Assembly (NCBI GenBank): GCA_003456125.1
Contig: DMPD01000012.1
Span: 3,015 to 12,606 of the forward strand
Source: Cyanobacteria bacterium UBA8156
Lineage (GTDB): Bacteria; Cyanobacteriota; Cyanobacteriia; Pseudanabaenales; Pseudanabaenaceae
DNA: 9,592 nt
Reading direction: 5' to 3'
The notes under the pieces were generated by a model. That model worked only from the letters and a program-made list of their open reading frames with translations. It did not search any database and had not been told where the DNA came from. The stretch's first letter is position 1. Every line of letters starts with the position of its first letter. This document shows positions 6,152-9,592 of this stretch, piece by piece. A program made the position numbers and the translations under genes.

Positions 6152-6170
6152 CTTAACATCCGGTTAACAT
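6152..6170 (+). promoter_or_regulatory. Paired TTAACAT direct repeat (PhoB/OmpR-type box candidate) before pgi
   Basis: CTTAACAT (6152-6159), a 3-base gap, then GTTAACAT (6163-6170): two near-identical 8-base units with an 11-base period, one helical turn. This is the geometry of cyanobacterial Pho boxes (PyTTAAPyPyT/A repeats with 3-base spacers), although the seventh base is A rather than a pyrimidine and the second unit opens with G. The pair ends 10 bases before the candidate -35, a usual place for an activator. Binding by SphR or another OmpR-family regulator is inferred. Confidence 0.45.
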
Positions 6171-6180
6171 ACAGCAATAA

Positions 6181-6208
6181 GTTACAGAGGGCCGGGCAGC
6201 GATATGAT
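6181..6208 (+). promoter_or_regulatory. Candidate sigma-70 type promoter of pgi
   Basis: GTTACA (6181-6186, 4 of 6 matches to TTGACA), a 16-base spacer, and TATGAT (6203-6208, 5 of 6 matches to TATAAT). Transcription would begin near 6214-6216, giving pgi a leader of roughly 37 bases that contains both copies of the 14-base duplication. Confidence 0.5.
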
Positions 6209-6224
6209 TGACCCATGCCCCCTC

Positions 6225-6252
6225 AAGGATTGGAATTAAAGGATTGGAATTA
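6225..6252 (+). repeat. Perfect tandem 14-base duplication carrying the pgi ribosome-binding site
   Basis: AAGGATTGGAATTA is repeated exactly at 6225-6238 and 6239-6252. The last A of the second copy is the first base of the pgi ATG. Each copy holds an AAGGA Shine-Dalgarno core. The second is 8 bases from the ATG and is the functional one. The first copy ends in TTA rather than TTATG, so it has the site without a start codon. Confidence 0.85.
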
Positions 6253-7829
6253 TGGGAAACCCACTGTGGCAGCGCTATTGCGATTGGTTGTATTACCATG
6301 CCGGGCTGGGGCTATACCTGGATGTGAGTCGAATTCCTTTCCCCGATTCGTTGGTGGCGACCCTCACCCCTGCTTTTGCCAAGGCCTTTGCCGAAATGGC
6401 TGCCCTCGAAGCGGGGGCGATCGCCAATCCCGATGAAAACCGGATGGTGGGTCACTACTGGCTGCGGGCCCCGGAGTTGGCCCCCAGCATCGACCTGCAA
6501 CGGGCGATCGCAGAGACCCTGGAGCGCATCGAACGGTTTGCGGCCCAGGTGCATGCCGGGTCGATCCGGCCACCGGCCGCCTCCCGATTTACGGAAGCCC
6601 TCAACATTGGAATTGGGGGGTCGGCGTTGGGGCCCCAATTTGTCGATCAAGCCTTGGCCCCAGACAACCCGCCCCTCCACCTGCATTTTTTGGACAACAC
6701 CGATCCCGATGGCATCGATCGCCTGTTGGCCCGCCTCGGCGACAAACTCGATCGCACCCTGGTGATCAACACCTCCAAATCGGGGGGTACGCCCGAAGCG
6801 GCTAACGGAACGGCGGAAATTCGCCATGCCTTTCAGCAGCGGGGCTTGGATTTTGCCAAACACGCCGTGGCCGTGACAGGGGCGGGCAGTCGTCTGGCCC
6901 AGCAGGCCTTAGCCGAAGGTTGGCTGGATATTTTTCCGATGGAGGATTGGGTGGGGGGCCGCACCTCGGAGATGTCGGCGGTGGGGTTGTTGCCGGCGGC
7001 GCTGCAAGGCATTGCCATCCGGGAAATGCTGGCGGGGGCCCAAACCATGGATCGAGCGACCCGGGTACCGACGATTCGCCAAAACCCGGCGGCGCTGTTG
7101 GCCCTGTGTTGGTATTTCGAAGGGAACGGCCGCGGCGAAAAAGACATGGTGGTGTTGCCCTACAAAGACCGATTGGCGTTGTTGAGTCGCTACCTCCAAC
7201 AATTGGTAATGGAATCCTTGGGCAAGGAAAAGGATTTGGCGGGGAATGTGGTGCATCAGGGGATCGCCGTGTACGGCAACAAAGGCTCCACCGATCAACA
7301 CGCCTACGTCCAACAGTTGCGAGAGGGCGTGCCCAACTTTTTTGTCACGTTCATTGAAGTGTTGCAGGATGCCCATCAACCCCACCCCGAGTTGTCCCCA
7401 AACATGACCGCAGGGGATTACCTCAATGGCTTTTTGTGGGGTACCCGCCAAGCCCTCTACGACAACGATCGCCATTCCCTGACATTGACACTGCCCGATG
7501 TCACGCCGAAAACCGTAGGGGCGACGATCGCCCTATTTGAGCGAGCGGTGGGATTTTACGCTTCTTTGGTCGGGATCAATGCCTACCATCAACCGGGGGT
7601 GGAGGCAGGGAAACAGGCCGCGGCGGCCATTTTGCACCTCCAGGCGGCCCTGTTAAACCTCTTGGCGGATGGGCAAAGCCGGACGATCGAGGAGGTGGCA
7701 ACGACCATTGGGCAACCGGCGGCGGTGGAAACCCTGTACGGCATTGCCCGGCATTTGGTGGCCAACGGTCGGTTGGCCGTGACCGGCGATTTGGCCCAAC
7801 CCCGTGACCTCCGGTTCCATTGCCCGTAG
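6252..7829 (+). CDS. pgi: Glucose-6-phosphate isomerase
   Basis: Cytoplasmic enzyme interconverting glucose-6-phosphate and fructose-6-phosphate. It links the Calvin cycle and gluconeogenesis to glycogen synthesis, and sugar breakdown to the oxidative pentose phosphate and Entner-Doudoroff routes. The 525 residues match the usual length of cyanobacterial Pgi (about 528). Sugar-phosphate-binding segments are [12 protein letters not shown] (residues 119-130) and [11 protein letters not shown] (173-183). The active-site block [14 protein letters not shown] (232-245) contains Arg237, and [10 protein letters not shown] (319-328) contains the catalytic-base Glu321. His350 lies in [10 protein letters not shown] (345-354) and Lys454 in QPGVEAGK (447-454). 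ATG 6252 is fixed by AAGGA 8 bases upstream and an in-frame TAA at 6237. The next gene starts one base after its stop, so the two are almost certainly co-transcribed. Confidence 0.98.
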   Translation: MGNPLWQRYCDWLYYHAGLGLYLDVSRIPFPDSLVATLTPAFAKAFAEMAALEAGAIANPDENRMVGHYWLRAPELAPSIDLQRAIAETLERIERFAAQVHAGSIRPPAASRFTEALNIGIGGSALGPQFVDQALAPDNPPLHLHFLDNTDPDGIDRLLARLGDKLDRTLVINTSKSGGTPEAANGTAEIRHAFQQRGLDFAKHAVAVTGAGSRLAQQALAEGWLDIFPMEDWVGGRTSEMSAVGLLPAALQGIAIREMLAGAQTMDRATRVPTIRQNPAALLALCWYFEGNGRGEKDMVVLPYKDRLALLSRYLQQLVMESLGKEKDLAGNVVHQGIAVYGNKGSTDQHAYVQQLREGVPNFFVTFIEVLQDAHQPHPELSPNMTAGDYLNGFLWGTRQALYDNDRHSLTLTLPDVTPKTVGATIALFERAVGFYASLVGINAYHQPGVEAGKQAAAAILHLQAALLNLLADGQSRTIEEVATTIGQPAAVETLYGIARHLVANGRLAVTGDLAQPRDLRFHCP

Positions 7830-7830
7830 T

Positions 7831-9255
7831 ATGGCCGTCCCCTACGATTTGGTGGTGCTGGGGGGCGGAGCCGCCGGTTTGACCGTAGCCAGTGTGGCGG
7901 CCCAGTTGCAGGCCAAGGTAGCTCTGATCGAGCGCGATCGCCTCGGGGGGGACTGCCTGTGGTTTGGTTGCGTCCCCAGCAAAGCCCTGATTGAAGTATC
8001 GCGGCGGGCGTGGCGGGCCCGCCACAGCCAGCGGTTGGGAATTCACACCGAGGTGCGGGTAGACTTTCCCCAGGTATTGGAATGGGTGCATCACGCAGTG
8101 GCGGCGGTACAACCCCACGATTCCCCCGAACGGTTTCGGGGGTTGGGGGTAGAGGTCATCTCCGGCGAAGGGTACTTTGTGGATGGCCGCACCGTGGCGG
8201 TGGGCGATCGCCGGTTGCGGGCGCGAGCGTTTGCGGTGACCACGGGTTCCCGTCCCCACATTCCCGACATTCCGGGGTTGATCCAAGCCGGGTTTTTGAC
8301 CAACGAACAGGTGTTTTCGTTGCCGGAATGCCCGAAAAATTTGCTGGTGGTGGGGGGCGGGCCCATCGGCTGTGAATTGGGTCAGGCCCTGGCCCGGCTG
8401 GGGGCCCACGTCACGATTCTGGCCGCGGGCGATCGCCTGTTGCCCCGAGCCGATCCTGACCTCAGCGCGGCGTTGACGGAGCGGTTCCAGACGGAAGGCA
8501 TTGATGTGGTGTTGCGGGCTCGGGTCGAGCGGGTTTGCGTAGACGGCACCGATAAAGTGGCGGTGGTGGGGGATCACACCTACCGGGGCCATGCCCTGTT
8601 GGTGGCCACCGGCCGGGTACCCAACGTGGAATCCTTGGACTTGGCCAGCGCCGGCGTGACCTACACCGCCCAGGGGATTTCCGTCAATCGGGGGATGCAG
8701 ACCACCAACCCCCGCATTTTTGCGGCGGGGGATGTGGTGGGCCCCCCCTACTTCACCCACGCCGCCGGCCAGGAAGCGGTGGTGTTGGTGCAAAACGCCC
8801 TGTTTCCCCGTTGGGGGCAAACCGCCATGGATTACCGGGTGTTGCCCTGGGTGATTTTCACCGATCCTGAAGTTGCCGCGGTGGGTTTGACCGAACCCCA
8901 GGCCCGGGCTCGCTACCCCGATGTGCAGGTCACCACCCAACCCCTAGCAGCCGTGGATCGGGCCCAAGCCTCGGGCCATACCGTCGGTTTTGCCAAAGTG
9001 TTGCACCGGCCCAACGGCCAGATTGTGGGGGCCCACTGGATCGGCGAAGGAGCCGGTGAATGGGCGGCCGAAGGGGTCTTGACCATGGCTCAACGGTTGC
9101 CCTTGGGGAGTCTGGGGGGCATCCATGCCTACCCCACCTTTGCCGAAATCAACCTCAAGCTAGCCCAACAGGCCCGCCGCACCGCCTATCAGCAACGGCC
9201 GTGGTTGGCGGCGGGTCTCCAACGCCTCTTTGCCGCCCTGCGAGCCTGGGGATAG
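7831..9255 (+). CDS. Mercuric-reductase-like FAD/NAD(P)-dependent disulfide oxidoreductase
   Basis: Class I flavin disulfide reductase. Visible parts are FAD motif VVLGGGAAGL (residues 8-17), redox-active pair GGDCLWFGCVPSKAL (39-53, Cys42 and Cys47), NAD(P)-binding VVGGGPIGCELG (173-184), second FAD motif FAAGDVVG (297-304), and the dimerisation domain ending HAYPTFAE (432-439). Family members include lipoamide dehydrogenase, glutathione reductase and MerA. At the usual catalytic His of the His-Glu pair (HPTxxE) this protein has Tyr434, as MerA-type enzymes do. It lacks both the N-terminal heavy-metal domain and the C-terminal Cys-Cys pair of true MerA, so mercury reduction is not supported. 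The substrate is unknown. GTG 7804 would extend it nine residues into pgi; ATG 7831, in TAGTATG after the pgi stop, is preferred although it has no clear Shine-Dalgarno. A hydrophobic tail (RLFAALRAWG) ends the protein. Confidence 0.92.
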   Translation: MAVPYDLVVLGGGAAGLTVASVAAQLQAKVALIERDRLGGDCLWFGCVPSKALIEVSRRAWRARHSQRLGIHTEVRVDFPQVLEWVHHAVAAVQPHDSPERFRGLGVEVISGEGYFVDGRTVAVGDRRLRARAFAVTTGSRPHIPDIPGLIQAGFLTNEQVFSLPECPKNLLVVGGGPIGCELGQALARLGAHVTILAAGDRLLPRADPDLSAALTERFQTEGIDVVLRARVERVCVDGTDKVAVVGDHTYRGHALLVATGRVPNVESLDLASAGVTYTAQGISVNRGMQTTNPRIFAAGDVVGPPYFTHAAGQEAVVLVQNALFPRWGQTAMDYRVLPWVIFTDPEVAAVGLTEPQARARYPDVQVTTQPLAAVDRAQASGHTVGFAKVLHRPNGQIVGAHWIGEGAGEWAAEGVLTMAQRLPLGSLGGIHAYPTFAEINLKLAQQARRTAYQQRPWLAAGLQRLFAALRAWG

Positions 9256-9359
9256 GTTCTTGGTATCGCTCCCCGTTCACTCCCCTGGCGCCGGGAAGGG
9301 GTCAAGCCACAACCGTCTCTAGCTTTAACGGAAACAGCGATAGTTTTGGTAAAAAAGTG

Positions 9360-9365
9360 TATGCT
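9360..9365 (+). promoter_or_regulatory. Possible -10 element for rpmF
   Basis: TATGCT lies 26 bases before the rpmF ATG in the AT-richest stretch of the window (about 9321-9391), after a run of six A residues. I find no good -35 at standard spacing. The call rests on base composition and position only. The rest of the 136-base gap (9256-9391) holds a weak CCCC...GGGG inverted repeat around 9283-9300 without a T-run, so no clear terminator for the preceding gene. Confidence 0.3.
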
Positions 9366-9391
9366 AGGAAAATTGCGAAAAAAGAAACACC

Positions 9392-9568
9392 ATGGCCGTA
9401 CCTAAGAAGAAAACCTCGAAAGCCAAGACTGCCCAACGCAAAGCCGTATGGAAACGCAAATCGGTAGCAGCGGCACAAAAAGCGATTTCCTTGGGCAAAT
9501 CCATTTTGTCGGGCCGGAACCGAGGGTTTATTTACCCGTTGGCGGAAGAAGAAGACACCGAAGAGTAA
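9392..9568 (+). CDS. rpmF: 50S ribosomal protein L32
   Basis: Small basic protein of the large ribosomal subunit. The 58 residues start [20 protein letters not shown], the hallmark bL32 N-terminus, and continue [20 protein letters not shown] and [10 protein letters not shown], ending in an acidic tail AEEEDTEE. No zinc-binding cysteines are present, as in the Cys-free form common in cyanobacteria and plastids. The family is unmistakable despite the short length. The start lacks a GGAG-type site; an A-rich GAAAAAAGAAACACC precedes the ATG. It has its own AT-rich upstream region, so it is probably transcribed apart from pgi and the reductase gene. Confidence 0.97.
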   Translation: MAVPKKKTSKAKTAQRKAVWKRKSVAAAQKAISLGKSILSGRNRGFIYPLAEEEDTEE

Positions 9569-9572
9569 GGGG

Positions 9573-9592
9573 CCCTCACCCCCAGCCCCTCT
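9573..9592 (+). repeat. Partial copy of the C-rich dispersed repeat after rpmF
   Basis: CCCTCACCCCC and the following bases match the minus strand of 4838-4819 at 18 of 20 positions. The copy begins 4 bases after the rpmF stop and is cut by the window end, so whether the hairpin half follows cannot be seen. Confidence 0.65.

Larger units (their letters stand above)
5937..6251. promoter_or_regulatory. Divergent hpf/pgi control region (315 bases)
   Basis: This is the only gene-free stretch over 300 bases. On the hpf side it holds a small inverted repeat GAGTT (5966-5970) / AACTC (5977-5981) and a tandem 12-base duplication (6026-6050). It also has a TGGGTT at 6069-6074 that can pair with either duplicated copy. 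On the pgi side it holds paired TTAACAT elements (6152-6170), a promoter-like pair (6181-6208) and a tandem 14-base duplication carrying the pgi ribosome-binding site (6225-6252). A weak -10-like TATGTT for hpf lies on the minus strand at 6108-6113 and would give a leader of roughly 165 bases, but it has no good -35. I find no tRNA or convincing open frame here. Confidence 0.7.

Noticed and set aside
6215..6436. Small open frame starting near the predicted pgi transcription start
   Set aside because: It would be leaderless and runs out of frame far into pgi. Its reading through the 14-base duplication looks incidental.
7576..8940. Long open frame of 454 codons on the minus strand
   Set aside because: It lies antisense to pgi and the disulfide reductase, has a Pro/Gly/His-rich composition typical of a GC-rich shadow frame, and shows no recognisable domain.
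7831..9255. True mercury-resistance gene merA
   Set aside because: No N-terminal heavy-metal domain, no C-terminal Cys-Cys pair, and no mer genes nearby.
9283..9300. CCCC...GGGG inverted repeat after the disulfide reductase gene as a terminator
   Set aside because: The pairing is short and interrupted, and no T-run follows.

Overview
The window is a gene-dense, GC-rich stretch of a cyanobacterial chromosome. Three things support this. There are about twenty copies of the octamer GCGATCGC (the HIP1 palindrome typical of cyanobacteria). There is an ndhN gene, whose product belongs only to the cyanobacterial/plastid NDH-1 complex. The Pgi, ClpS, Hpf/LrtA and reductase proteins also have a cyanobacterial character. 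I cannot name the genus. I see no phage, transposon, CRISPR, tRNA or rRNA sequence. All ten genes that begin and end in the window read as intact; only the first may start upstream of it.

Layout: (1) Bases 1-1495, plus strand: a RodZ-like membrane protein with a helix-turn-helix, then pgeF (multicopper-oxidase-like purine nucleoside phosphorylase) 4 bases later. (2) Bases 1492-5936, minus strand, in transcription order: hpf (long hibernation factor, LrtA type), ndhN, clpS, rsmD, a geranylgeranyl-reductase-family flavoprotein, and a GH19 chitinase/lysozyme-like protein with four N-terminal repeats of about 58 residues. From clpS to the GH19 gene the reading frames are tightly packed: TGATG overlap, 8-base gap, 10-base gap. 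This looks like one translationally coupled transcription unit. Its 3' end overlaps the 3' end of pgeF by four bases. (3) Bases 5937-6251: a 315-base divergent control region between hpf and pgi. It has two small tandem duplications and a paired TTAACAT element ahead of a recognisable pgi promoter. (4) Bases 6252-9255, plus strand: pgi, then a mercuric-reductase-like flavin disulfide reductase starting one base after the pgi stop. (5) Bases 9256-9592: a short AT-richer promoter-like region, rpmF (ribosomal protein L32, 58 residues), and the start of a C-rich dispersed repeat cut by the window edge.

Most of the content is housekeeping: carbon metabolism (pgi), photosynthetic and respiratory electron transport (ndhN), protein quality control (clpS), ribosome maturation, dormancy and structure (rsmD, hpf, rpmF), and cell shape (rodZ-like). 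I do not see a convincing new multi-gene system. The least explained items are the four-repeat GH19 protein, a C-rich repeat that follows two unrelated stop codons in the same orientation, and the structured hpf/pgi intergenic region.
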